Part shown: piece after piece, positions 26,426-35,335 of the stretch
How the letters are laid out: each line of letters opens with the position of its first letter
How positions within the stretch are numbered: the stretch's first letter is position 1
NCBI GenBank assembly: GCA_024235735.1
Contig: JACKLU010000004.1
Location: 62,001 to 126,000, forward strand
Length of the DNA: 64,000 bases
Direction: 5' to 3'
Origin: Burkholderiales bacterium
Lineage (GTDB): Bacteria > Pseudomonadota > Gammaproteobacteria > Burkholderiales > Nitrosomonadaceae
Made by a program: the position numbers and the translations under genes
The notes under the pieces: generated by a model
Database searches by the model: none
The model's input: only the letters and a program-made list of their open reading frames with translations
Told to the model about the DNA's origin: nothing

Positions 26426-27406
26426 TCATGAGCCGCCGGAATTCCGGCGGGGAGATTGTTTGCCTTGGAAGGCTTTCCGCCATTCACCCGGCGTGACATC
26501 AAAGCGCTGCCGGAAGTGCTGGCGCAGCGATGTGGCCGATCGAAAGCCTGCTTGTTCCGCGATGGCGTCTATCGACAGCGCAGTGGATTCGAGTAACTCC
26601 TGGCTGCGCTGTATACGCTCCGATAACAGCCATTCGCCAACTGACACACCCGTGGCTTTGTAAAATTGTCGCGTGAAGGTGCGGCGGCTCATTTTGCTGT
26701 ACCGCGCCAGTTCGTCCAGGCTGTGCGACTGATTCAAATGATTTCGCAAGTAATCCAGCAGTGCGTTGATGCGGGTGTCCTGCGTTGAAACGGGAACAGG
26801 CCGTTCGATAAATTGCGCCTGACCGCCGTCCCGGTAAGGCGGAATCACCATGCGCCGAGCCAGTTTGTTGGCAATCGCGCTACCGTAACGTTGCCGCACC
26901 AGATACAAACAGCAGTCGATACCGGCGGCGGTTCCAGCGGATGTAACCAATCGGTCATCGTCGACATATAGTGCATTGCTGTCCAGTTTTACATCGGGAA
27001 AACGGCGCACGAAATCCTGTTCAAATTCCCAGTGCGTCGAAGCTTTGCGGTTCTTCAGCAACCCGGCGTGCGCCAGCACATACGTGCCGAGGCACAATCC
27101 AACGATCTGGCTGCCGCGCGCGTAAGCCGTCGCTAAGGCATCCAGCAATGACTGCTCGGGTTTTTCGGCTGGATCCCGCCATGAGGGTACGATGATGATG
27201 TCGGCGTGCGCCAGTTCGTCCCGGGCGAGCGTCGATTCAACCACCAATCCTTCGCTCGAGCGCAGTTTGCCGGATTCATACGCGTAGATCCGCAGATCGA
27301 ACAATTTCCGGTCATGCAGGAGATCGCCGAAGATAATGCACGGTACGGACAAATGGAAAGGACTGAAATGGTTAAAGGCAACAACCGCAACTAATGGAAT
27401 AGACAT
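26426..27406 (-). CDS. GlxA-family transcriptional regulator (DJ-1/PfpI + AraC HTH)
   Basis: A 326-residue regulator. N-terminal DJ-1/PfpI-like domain (about 5-170) with the nucleophile-elbow region QIVGLCLGTYVLAHAGLLKNRKASTHW. C-terminal AraC-type double helix-turn-helix (about 220-310), with LDELARYSKMSRRTFTRQF and AIAEQAGFRSATSLRQHFRQ. Such proteins usually control catabolism of small amines or other metabolites; the ligand here cannot be told. The adjacent methyltransferase is the most likely target. Confidence 0.88.
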   Translation of the reverse strand: MSIPLVAVVAFNHFSPFHLSVPCIIFGDLLHDRKLFDLRIYAYESGKLRSSEGLVVESTLARDELAHADIIIVPSWRDPAEKPEQSLLDALATAYARGSQIVGLCLGTYVLAHAGLLKNRKASTHWEFEQDFVRRFPDVKLDSNALYVDDDRLVTSAGTAAGIDCCLYLVRQRYGSAIANKLARRMVIPPYRDGGQAQFIERPVPVSTQDTRINALLDYLRNHLNQSHSLDELARYSKMSRRTFTRQFYKATGVSVGEWLLSERIQRSQELLESTALSIDAIAEQAGFRSATSLRQHFRQRFDVTPGEWRKAFQGKQSPRRNSGGS

Positions 27407-27503
27407 GATGAAATCTCGTTGACTAGGCCGTTTTCATTGTAAAAACTATTAGACAGAATTAAAAAGTGACCGATCTGGCGAGGCTGATGCAGTATTCCGT
27501 GAA

Positions 27504-28274
27504 TCAAAAAATATAGAACTCACCGTCTTCAGGGACTAATACCCGTTGCGTCATTCCCTTTTCGTTCAGGAATTCACGCAGTTCTTTTCTGGATAATGTC
27601 GCATGGTTCACCGCTTCCATGTGGCTGGCAATGATAGTCGCTTCAGGCGCGGCTTTGTAGACCTCGTAAATATCCTGCTTACCCATAATGATCGATTCGT
27701 TGCCGATGACCTGGGCGTCGCAGCTATTAAGGACGACGATGTCAGGATGGAATTGCCTTAGACTGCCTTCAACCGCCTGACACCAGACGGTATCTCCGGC
27801 AATATAAAATGATTTTTCATCCGGGTGTTTGAAAATGACGCCACTGACTTCCCCGAGCAGTGCTTTCATGTTTTCCAGCACTTTGGGTTTGCCGTGCTGG
27901 CCCGGTGTTTTAATCAGTGTAATACCCTCATAATCATTAATTTCGTTTAGAACGCGAACATTGCTGAATCCCGCTGACCTTATTGTCCGGGCATCTTTCT
28001 CGTGTTGCACGAAGAACGGGATGTTCTTGCGAATCGCGTTTCTGGCTGCCTCGTCCCAGTGGTCAGGATGGTCGTGCGTCAGAATGACTGCATCGACATC
28101 GACGATTTCGCTGATTGACATCGGCAGCTCAGCTGTCGGATTGCGGATGTGATCGTTGATACAGCCACCGAATCCCGGTATTGCGTCTTTTTCCGCTAGC
28201 CACGGATCGATCAGGAATTTCTGGCCTGCATAGTTAATTTTCAAGGTTGCATTACGGATTTGCGTAAATTGCAT
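27504..28274 (-). CDS. MBL-fold metal-dependent hydrolase (UlaG-like)
   Basis: Metallo-beta-lactamase-fold hydrolase of 256 residues. The metal motif is LTHDHPDHWDEAA (HxHxDH type), with further ligands in TPGQHGKP, YIAGDTVWC and IASHMEAVNH. Similar to UlaG-like L-ascorbate-6-phosphate lactonases and uncharacterised relatives; the substrate is not known. ATG at 28274 chosen because AAGGAG lies ten bases upstream and the homology begins MQFTQIRNATLKINYAG. The MITE-like element at 28316-28456 lies just upstream and may carry or displace its promoter. Confidence 0.83.
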   Translation of the reverse strand: MQFTQIRNATLKINYAGQKFLIDPWLAEKDAIPGFGGCINDHIRNPTAELPMSISEIVDVDAVILTHDHPDHWDEAARNAIRKNIPFFVQHEKDARTIRSAGFSNVRVLNEINDYEGITLIKTPGQHGKPKVLENMKALLGEVSGVIFKHPDEKSFYIAGDTVWCQAVEGSLRQFHPDIVVLNSCDAQVIGNESIIMGKQDIYEVYKAAPEATIIASHMEAVNHATLSRKELREFLNEKGMTQRVLVPEDGEFYIF

Positions 28275-28315
28275 TTGGCATGTACTCCTTTTCTGTGTTG
28301 GATGGAAGATATTAT

Positions 28316-28456
28316 GAGACCTTTGCACGGCGTCATGAGCAGTACGAGAATAAGGCAAAAATTTGCGAAAAAGCGGAGTTTACACGGGGTAAATGAGCAT
28401 TTTTCGCAAAATTTTAACGCAATTATCATGCCGCGTAGTAGCCGTGCAAAGGTCTC
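28316..28456. mobile_element. MITE-like element, copy A (141 bp)
   Basis: Perfect terminal inverted repeats GAGACCTTTGCACGG and CCGTGCAAAGGTCTC. There is an inner inverted pair TTGCGAAAAA / TTTTTCGCAA. It has no coding capacity. ATTAT stands on both outer sides and may be a 5-bp target duplication. A nearly identical copy lies in the opposite orientation at 43414-43553. The ends suggest a non-autonomous derivative of an IS element; no matching transposase is in the window. Confidence 0.85.
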
Positions 28457-28644
28457 ATTATGAGTAACCGGCTGGAAAATGGCAGTGTCCCGCGGGACAT
28501 TTCTCATGATATTTGGGCCAAAGTCTGTTCAACGCATTAGCGCAGTAGATTAGTCGTATGTCTGACAGGTTCCTGGACCAGCAAGCATGTTAAGAACGCG
28601 CTGCAAAAAGCCGGTTCGCGAAACAAACACGATTGTCCTTCCTG
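28457..28644. other. Non-coding stretch between MITE copy A and mgtA
   Basis: About 190 bases upstream of the MBL-fold gene and downstream of mgtA. It holds a small palindrome (GTCCCGCGGGAC) close to the MITE and no credible open frame. It may contain the promoter of the MBL-fold gene, separated from it by the MITE. Confidence 0.35.
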
Positions 28645-31221
28645 TCAGATACTGGCTGTATCGCTATTTTTGCGGTGTTGTTTGCTGAAACGTTGAAAGA
28701 AAATATGCTTGGTGAATTCGGATACCATGATATACAGTACAGTGATCCCCAGAATGGCAATCAATACCGGTCCAGGTAAGGGCACAAAACCGAACGCCGC
28801 GCCCAGAGGCAGATAAGGCAGGATTACCGTGAGCAACACCATGCCGGTTGTACTCCAAACAAGGAAACGGCCTGGAATACTTTTATAGAAAGGTTGATGC
28901 GTGCGAATAACCAGCAAGATGAGCAACTCCGTCATCAGCGATTCCATAAACCATCCGGTACGAAACACTTCGACAGCTTCGCCAGCAAGGTATAACAACA
29001 CTGCAAAAGTCAGCAGGTCGAAGACCACGCTGACCAAACCGAAGGTAATCATGAAATTGCGAATCAGCTTGATATCCCAGCGGTGCGGCGCACGTTCCCA
29101 GTCACGATCTACCTTGTCTCCGGCGATACCCATGGCGGGAATATCGGAGAGTAAATTGTTGAGCAGGATCTGCTTCGCAAGCAGCGGCAGAAAGGGCAAA
29201 AACAAGGAAGCCAGCGCCATGCTGATCATATTGCCGAAATTGGCGCTGGTAGTAATAAAAATATACTTGAGTGTATTGGCGAAGGTGCGGCGTCCTTCGT
29301 CGATACCTTTGCGCAGGACTTCCAGATCATGCTTCATCAGCACCAGATCCGACGCCTCTTTGGCCACGTCTACTGCCTGATCAACTGAAATACCGATATC
29401 GGCCGCATGCAGCGCAGGCGCATCGTTGATGCCATCTCCGAGATAACCCACTACATGTCCGGTCTTCTGTAGTGCGGTGATAATACGCTCCTTCTGGTTT
29501 GGGTCGACCTCGGCAAATAGATTGACATGTGGAGCCAGATGCCAGAGGGCCTCATCCCTCATGTTTGTCAGATCTGCACCGGTGATGATGCGCTTTGCCT
29601 GAATGCCCACGGCTTCCGCAACATGCCGGGCGACATGTCGGTTGTCGCCGGTGATGATCTTGACCCGCACACCAAGACGATGCAACGCATTCAAGGTTTT
29701 GCGCACACCTTCTTCAGGCGGATCAAAGAACAGCAGGAAACCGGAAAACACCATGCCGTGCTCATCATTGCGCGTGTAGACGCTGGATGATTCACAGGTT
29801 TTATGCGCAACACCCAGGACGCGGTAACCCTCCGCGCTCCAGGCATTAAAATGTTGCTGGATGATCTGGCGGTATTCATCCGTGAGCAGCATTACATCGG
29901 CTCCGGTTTGTATCTTGTCGCAGATTTCCAGGACATTCTGCAGAGCGCCTTTGGTAATCATCTGCGCCGTCGTTTCGTCAGTGCGCGAGACGACAATACT
30001 CAAGCGCTTGCGAACGAAGTCATACGGAATTTCATCCCGCTTTTGATAGTCACCCACATCCAGCCCGTTCTGCTTTGCCGCCGCAATCACGGCTTCATCC
30101 AGGGAGTTGGCGAGGCCGGTCTCGAAATGAGAATTAAGATACGCCAAACGCAATACCGCCTCGCTGGTTTGGCCGGTGATATCCAGGGCTTTATCCAATT
30201 GCACCACGCCCCTGGTCAGGGTGCCGGTCTTGTCGGTGCAGAGTATATCCATGCTGCCAAGGTTCTCAATGGCATTCAGGCGCTTGACAATGACACCGTG
30301 CCCGGCCATGGTTCTCGCACCGCGCGACAGAGTAATAGTCAGTATGGCGGGCAGCAATTCCGGCGACAAACCCACCGCCAGGGCCATGGCAAACATCACC
30401 GTTTCGATGGTCGGATGATGTAAGGCGATATGAATCGCCAGAATAATGAGCACGATGATCATCATGATCTGCACCAGCAGTGCACCGAAGTGACGCAGGC
30501 CGCGCTCAAATTCCGTCTCCGGTGGTCGCAGAGCGAGCGTATCGGCGATCTGACCAAATTGCGTCGCCCGTCCGGTATGCACGATTAAGGCGGTGGCGGT
30601 ACCGCTGCGCACCGATGTTCCCATAAAAATGCAATTAGTACGTTCAACAAGGCTGGCGTCATCTGATGATGTACCCGGTTGTTTTTCCACCGGATAGGTC
30701 TCACCGGTCAGCAATGCCTGATTCACGTGGAAATCCTTCGTCTCGAGCAGAACACCGTCACCGGGAATCAGGTTTCCGGCCGTGAGCAACACGATGTCGC
30801 CGGGCACCACTTCTTCGGTGGGAATGGCCAGACTCTGGCCATCGCGTAACACCGTTGCCTTGACCGTAACCCGTTTGCGTAACTGTTCCACCGCTCGAGT
30901 GGCGCGGTACTCCTGTATAAAACCGAGCACCACAGTAACGAATACAATGCCAAGCACGATCAAGGCATCCAGCCAGTCGTGCATAAGCATCGCAACGACG
31001 GCGGCAAAGATTAGAATCAGTACCAAGGGGTTGCGGAAGCGTTCCAGGAACAGTTGTACGGTCCGGGTAGCGCCATGATCGACCGCCAGTGTATTGTGGC
31101 CGTATTGGTGAATCCGCTGTTGCGCTGTTGCACTGTCAAGTCCCTGGTAATTGCTGTTCAGGGCCTGCAACAACGCATCAACGGATTTACTCCAGTAGTT
31201 TACTGTTTTATCCATAGACAT
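28645..31221 (-). CDS. mgtA: Magnesium-translocating P-type ATPase (MgtA/MgtB type)
   Basis: Type IIIB P-type ATPase that imports Mg2+ across the inner membrane. Order seen: N-terminal helix pair and first two membrane helices, actuator domain with LLTGETYPVEKQ, phosphorylation motif LCTDKTGTLT (Asp330), nucleotide-binding region, VKIITGDN, YLGDGINDAPAL hinge, then about six C-terminal helices. About 858 residues, typical of MgtA. The start is uncertain: GTG 31245, ATG 31221 or ATG 31215; I use 31221. No mgtC or regulatory Mg2+ leader was recognised. Confidence 0.93.
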   Translation of the reverse strand: MSMDKTVNYWSKSVDALLQALNSNYQGLDSATAQQRIHQYGHNTLAVDHGATRTVQLFLERFRNPLVLILIFAAVVAMLMHDWLDALIVLGIVFVTVVLGFIQEYRATRAVEQLRKRVTVKATVLRDGQSLAIPTEEVVPGDIVLLTAGNLIPGDGVLLETKDFHVNQALLTGETYPVEKQPGTSSDDASLVERTNCIFMGTSVRSGTATALIVHTGRATQFGQIADTLALRPPETEFERGLRHFGALLVQIMMIIVLIILAIHIALHHPTIETVMFAMALAVGLSPELLPAILTITLSRGARTMAGHGVIVKRLNAIENLGSMDILCTDKTGTLTRGVVQLDKALDITGQTSEAVLRLAYLNSHFETGLANSLDEAVIAAAKQNGLDVGDYQKRDEIPYDFVRKRLSIVVSRTDETTAQMITKGALQNVLEICDKIQTGADVMLLTDEYRQIIQQHFNAWSAEGYRVLGVAHKTCESSSVYTRNDEHGMVFSGFLLFFDPPEEGVRKTLNALHRLGVRVKIITGDNRHVARHVAEAVGIQAKRIITGADLTNMRDEALWHLAPHVNLFAEVDPNQKERIITALQKTGHVVGYLGDGINDAPALHAADIGISVDQAVDVAKEASDLVLMKHDLEVLRKGIDEGRRTFANTLKYIFITTSANFGNMISMALASLFLPFLPLLAKQILLNNLLSDIPAMGIAGDKVDRDWERAPHRWDIKLIRNFMITFGLVSVVFDLLTFAVLLYLAGEAVEVFRTGWFMESLMTELLILLVIRTHQPFYKSIPGRFLVWSTTGMVLLTVILPYLPLGAAFGFVPLPGPVLIAILGITVLYIMVSEFTKHIFFQRFSKQHRKNSDTASI

Positions 31222-31262
31222 CGCTAAAAATCCAGATTTTGTCACAACACTTCGTTGCGCAC

Positions 31263-31310
31263 AAAAAATGCTTCCCTACCTATTAATCCTATGTTGCGTC
31301 AGCATTTTTT
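31263..31310 (-). terminator. Hairpin with A/T tracts upstream of mgtA
   Basis: AAAAAATGCT and AGCATTTTTT form a 10-bp stem with flanking A and T runs, so it could terminate transcription in either direction. It lies between the upstream lipid-free secreted protein gene (stop at 31423) and mgtA and probably ends that transcript. A second, weaker inverted repeat (ACTGTCCG / CGGACAGT) lies at 31374-31408. Confidence 0.5.
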
Positions 31311-31422
31311 GCTCGCGCCGCGTTTTGCGCATTTTCTGTTTAAAAACTTTGAGTTTTAGAGACGCTCTTGGAGACTGTCCGAAAATAGACTGATCTACTG
31401 CGGACAGTTTCCTTGGGTTGCT

Positions 31423-32304
31423 TTATTGCGGTGCGCTGATAAACTCGCCGGTCAGTGTGTTTCTGATCCAGACTTCACCGGTAAACGCATCAAAAATGGC
31501 TGAAGCGTCGGTGGCAAAACAGTCATCCACGATGCCATTTGTTGCGGTGCTTTTCAGATGGTAATTGACCGGTGGTGTGACGGTAATGCCGTCAATCGGC
31601 GGGAAGCTTGACATCAGCGTAGTAATATCAAAACAGAGATCGGTGTTCAACACCAGGTCGGCCATGTTTGCCGGCGCGTTGATCGTGCAGTATTTGACAT
31701 TCGCGGTTGCCGCGAGAATCGATTCGAAGGGATTGTTCATGGTGCTGGTCGTAATGCCGTCTATCGTGGCTGACGTGACGGTGTTGCTGCTCAGTATCGA
31801 GATGCCGCTTGCCGCCGTCTGCGGTGGTGTCCGGCAGAGATTCCCGCTGGCCGGATCAGACAGATCGGGTGCTGGAATGCACTGGCCGTTCGTGTTGATG
31901 GATACAACATTGCCGCTTTGGCTAAAGGAAACACCGCCCGGACTGCTATCGGTGTTGCAACTGCTGATGCCGCTGTTGCCACCCGAGCCTAGCGTCAGAT
32001 TGACGACTTCCGGTAATGTGCCGATGAATGTCACGTTGTTGCCCCAAGGCCCGCCGAGGACATAAACGCCATGGTCATCCTGATTGACGCCGGCGTAAAT
32101 ACCGGTTTCCCGGTAGAAGCGAAAGATCCAGGGATTAATGCTTTGTGTTGCCTGATGTGACGGGAATAACGCCGGATAGGTGTTTTCAGCCCAGTTGAGT
32201 ACGGTTTCCGCATCGCTGGCGGTGTCTGCTTTTACGAGGCCAAAGTAGCCGATCAGCATCAACGCAAAAATGGACAGTAATGGTTTCTGGAAATGTAGTT
32301 TCAT
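31423..32304 (-). CDS. Exported protein of unknown function
   Basis: 293 residues; no named family recognised with certainty. Signal peptide about 1-25 (ending GLVKA). The next about 80 residues read AETVLNWAENTYPALFP, then WIFRFYRETGIYAGVNQDDHGVYVLGG. This is a module I recognise as recurrent at the N-terminus of secreted betaproteobacterial proteins. The remainder is Ser/Thr/Asn-rich with at least eight cysteines and looks like a beta-rich extracellular domain. ATG at 32304 has AGGAG upstream; the longer frame adds a poor leader. It follows the yfiR-like gene and may be in the same transcript. Confidence 0.65.
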   Translation of the reverse strand: MKLHFQKPLLSIFALMLIGYFGLVKADTASDAETVLNWAENTYPALFPSHQATQSINPWIFRFYRETGIYAGVNQDDHGVYVLGGPWGNNVTFIGTLPEVVNLTLGSGGNSGISSCNTDSSPGGVSFSQSGNVVSINTNGQCIPAPDLSDPASGNLCRTPPQTAASGISILSSNTVTSATIDGITTSTMNNPFESILAATANVKYCTINAPANMADLVLNTDLCFDITTLMSSFPPIDGITVTPPVNYHLKSTATNGIVDDCFATDASAIFDAFTGEVWIRNTLTGEFISAPQ

Positions 32305-32394
32305 GATAGATGTATCTCCTGTGTTAAAAAAAGTGCTGATGAAAAGGTTTTTAGGTTTATCTGTCAAAAGTGTTTTCTCCTTGTCACTGAATCA

Positions 32395-33003
32395 TCAAAA
32401 CAGCGTGACAGCCAGACTCAGCAACTTCGAGCTGAGTCCCAGCTCAGCGTTGAGCGCGGCGCGCTGGTTGATTTCAAAAACGACTCTGCCGGCATCCGAC
32501 AGGCTCATGTTGATGATGACGCCGCGAGCCGCCGCGCCCGGGCTGTCGGCGATGGTCAGCACCGGTCTGCTGCCGATTTTATCGAGCAGGCTGGACAATA
32601 CCTCGGTGCTTGACCGCGGAAAGAAAACCACCTGACAGGATTCGAATTGCATGCTATTGCCGATGCGCATGATATTGATTTTGCGGCCATTCGAGATTTT
32701 GTCCTGCAAAGCGTTGAATTCACCGCCAAAAGGATCCTGGCCATGAATGCAGAGATTCAATGTTTCGGGTGTTCCTTCCGGCCATTTGGTAAAAGAAATA
32801 AAGTTATAAATGAAGGCGACCTTGACCTGGTGCTGCGTTGGATTGTCGGCCAGTGCTGCCGGATGAAAAAACGGATTCAAATACCCGATCCACAGGACAC
32901 AAAGGCATTTGATCATGACGCTTCGCGTAAAAGCGACGAGTCTCCGGGTTTGTCGGTGGAAATAATGCATTGCCGTGAGCGTGGACTGGTTCAGAATTGC
33001 CAT
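32395..33003 (-). CDS. YfiR-family periplasmic protein (DUF4154), copy 1
   Basis: DUF4154 protein of 202 residues. Core signatures are VKVAFIYNFISFTKWPE, LNLCIHGQDPFGG, CQVVFFPRSS and PVLTIADSPGAAARGVIINM. Family member YfiR of Pseudomonas is a periplasmic repressor of the diguanylate cyclase YfiN. The hydrophobic export signal lies at about residues 30-50, so a later start (for example ATG 32916) is possible. The listed start overlaps the end of the upstream TonB receptor gene by 13 bases, implying coupling. Confidence 0.85.
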   Translation of the reverse strand: MAILNQSTLTAMHYFHRQTRRLVAFTRSVMIKCLCVLWIGYLNPFFHPAALADNPTQHQVKVAFIYNFISFTKWPEGTPETLNLCIHGQDPFGGEFNALQDKISNGRKINIMRIGNSMQFESCQVVFFPRSSTEVLSSLLDKIGSRPVLTIADSPGAAARGVIINMSLSDAGRVVFEINQRAALNAELGLSSKLLSLAVTLF

Positions 33004-35021
33004 CGCGCGCCGGCATAAATCCCCCGCGGTATGAATCCTGGCAATGCGGGAATGGTATCGGAGACAAACTCACGGTGATTCTGGCTGAACAGGTTCTGCC
33101 CGACGAGGAACAGTTCAACACCCTTTGAGGGTTTGAATGCAAGTCTGGCATCCATCGTGACGTAGTCGGGGATATCGTAGAAAGCGATATTACTGACGTA
33201 GCGCAGCCAGAGATCCAGTTGCAGTCTTTCGGAAAAGTCGTAATTCGAACGAACGGACAAGCGGTGTTGCGGAGCGACTTTATCCGCGCTGCCGGTTGTC
33301 GGATCGAACCGCTTGACCAGTTCACTGGCTTTAATATCCAAATTCAGATAGCTGTAACTGGTCTGCAAGCGCCATTGGCTGGTCGGCCGTATGTCAGCGG
33401 ATACCTCAACCCCATAGGTGAGCGCGGTGGCATTATTATTTGCCGTTATCGGTACCATCAGTTGCCCGGGCAAGCCCACGCCAGTTGACAGCGCACCAAA
33501 GCTGAAATCTCTTAAATTGCTGTAATCATTGACAAAGCCAGAAACATCGAGCGATGCCTGTGACGTGAGTTGCGTGCGGTAGCCTAATTCATAGGCAATC
33601 AACTTTTCCGAATCAAAGCGATCGGAACCCTGCATGGTGGCCAGAAGAGGGATGGGCAGGACGGGAAATCCGGGTAATTCCTGAATTTGTCTGACGACAG
33701 TCGTGACATCCCGCTCGGCGCGTGAAGGGAGGCGCACGGCACGTGAAATCGACAGCCAGATAGTATTAGATGCGTTGGGTGTCAACATGAGGCGCGCGTT
33801 GGGCTGTACTTCCAGTCCGGTAAAATGATGATGATCCAGACGTGTGCCTAGCGTAAATAACAACCGTTCGGGGATCAGCGTAATATCATCACGGATAAAA
33901 CCGCTGATCTGGTGAAGGGTTTGCTCGCTGGGCGTGAATTGAGTGAGCTCGGTATGGAAAACTTTATTATGATAAAGCCGGTAATTTCCGCCCCAGGTTA
34001 GATTATGTTTGTCAAACAGCGCGAAGCGGTGTTGAAAATCGATATCAAAGCTTCGGATTCGCGAGTGTCCAAAAAATGAAAAATCATAGAAGCTTTGATC
34101 GTAGTACATTTGCAGCATCAGAGCGGACTGATCGGAGTAAACCCGATCCCAGCGCGCGCGAATGTTTCCGCCGCCGTTATCACCGCGCGCGCTGTCTGAT
34201 GAAATGCTGGAGAGGTTCAGTTGGCTTCTATCCAGCGTATCGCCATTTGAGTTGTAAAAAATATCGCCTTGCAGCGTAAACTGATCGATGCCCCGGGTGT
34301 GATCCAATCTGAATCCGCCGCGCGCGGAGTGCCATTGATTGTCAAGATTGGCGCCGGTTAGAGAGGTCGTGTTACCGCGCGTGAATCCTTTGGCGTAAAG
34401 ACGGAAAGGCGTGGTTTCGTTAATGGCGCTACCGTAGCGTGCGCCGAGGAATCCATGTTCGAAACTGCCGCCCCCGGCGGTAACCAGCGTACCTTGCGTA
34501 TCAGCCGCCTTTTTGGTGATGATGTTGATGACGCCATTGACAGCGTTGGCGCCCCAGACGGCGGCAGCCGGTCCGCGGATGACTTCGATGCGTTCGATAT
34601 CTTCGAGCAAAGTGTCGTGTTGTTCCCACTGAACGCCCGCAAATAAGGGATTGTAGATGCTGCGGCCATCCATGAGGACTTGCAGCTTGTTGGCGTACAC
34701 GCCATTAAAGCCGCGAATGCTGACAGCCCATTTATCCGTGGAAGACCGTTCGACCTGTACGCCGGGCGCCATGCGCAAGGCTTCGGGAATACTGGTTGCG
34801 CCAGATCTCCGGATATCTTCGCCAGTGATAACAAATACGGCTGAAGGGACTTGATTGAGTTTTTGCGACTGCCTGGATGCGGTAACCACGGTGATCTGCA
34901 TCAATTCTTCGATGCTGAGGTTAAGCAAGGGATCATCGGCAACCTTTCCGGTCGAGGCTGCGAGTCCTGGGATACATAAAACAACGATCAGAGTTAAAAA
35001 TTTAAGCGGTGATAAAATCAT
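32991..35021 (-). CDS. TonB-dependent outer-membrane receptor, copy 1
   Basis: 676-residue receptor. Signal peptide about 1-22, then LLNLSIEELMQITVVTASRQ, a TonB-box-like region typical of the receptors linked to YfiR genes. Plug domain (about 50-165) includes VFVITGEDIRRSGATSIPEA, VSIRGFNG, VLMDGRSIYNP and IERIEVIRGPAAAVWGANA. A 22-strand type barrel ends in the C-terminal aromatic GARWQF. Ligand unknown; no siderophore genes are near. Very similar in plan to the receptor at 35336-37405. Confidence 0.9.
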   Translation of the reverse strand: MILSPLKFLTLIVVLCIPGLAASTGKVADDPLLNLSIEELMQITVVTASRQSQKLNQVPSAVFVITGEDIRRSGATSIPEALRMAPGVQVERSSTDKWAVSIRGFNGVYANKLQVLMDGRSIYNPLFAGVQWEQHDTLLEDIERIEVIRGPAAAVWGANAVNGVINIITKKAADTQGTLVTAGGGSFEHGFLGARYGSAINETTPFRLYAKGFTRGNTTSLTGANLDNQWHSARGGFRLDHTRGIDQFTLQGDIFYNSNGDTLDRSQLNLSSISSDSARGDNGGGNIRARWDRVYSDQSALMLQMYYDQSFYDFSFFGHSRIRSFDIDFQHRFALFDKHNLTWGGNYRLYHNKVFHTELTQFTPSEQTLHQISGFIRDDITLIPERLLFTLGTRLDHHHFTGLEVQPNARLMLTPNASNTIWLSISRAVRLPSRAERDVTTVVRQIQELPGFPVLPIPLLATMQGSDRFDSEKLIAYELGYRTQLTSQASLDVSGFVNDYSNLRDFSFGALSTGVGLPGQLMVPITANNNATALTYGVEVSADIRPTSQWRLQTSYSYLNLDIKASELVKRFDPTTGSADKVAPQHRLSVRSNYDFSERLQLDLWLRYVSNIAFYDIPDYVTMDARLAFKPSKGVELFLVGQNLFSQNHREFVSDTIPALPGFIPRGIYAGARWQF

Positions 35022-35335
35022 CAGGTTGTTAGTGGTGATGTATTTTCTTGTGTAATGCTTTGGCAGAGTGCTCTGCCTGAGTGACTTTGATGCTGTGCCT
35101 GAGTGTTCTGGTCAGCGGTTATGCGGGCATATTAGACCTGATGGCCGTTGCTTGAATGCGGAAATAAGCAAAACTAGACAGTCTATTTCGGGCATTCTGA
35201 AACCGGAATGACCAGGGTGCTTGATTGGATAATGTGTACGAGGCAGCCGGTTGCCCGGGAAAAACCGGTGACACAAGCAAAACGCGGATAACGGTCAACT
35301 GAGGTTTCTCGGATAGTCTTGGGTTCAATACCTTG
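35022..35335. other. Intergenic region between the two TonB receptor genes
   Basis: 314 bases without a credible gene. On the plus strand at about 35231-35304 it holds a degenerate copy of the interspersed repeat seen at 60385-60527 and 53254-53465 (shared AATGTG, CGAGGCAG, TTGCC, CGGTGAC, CAAGCA, ACGGTCAACTGAGG-like pieces). A promoter for the downstream receptor gene may lie here. Confidence 0.5.

Noticed and set aside
28457..28644. Possible gene remnant next to mgtA
   Set aside because: Translations in all frames gave no stretch that I could relate to a known family.
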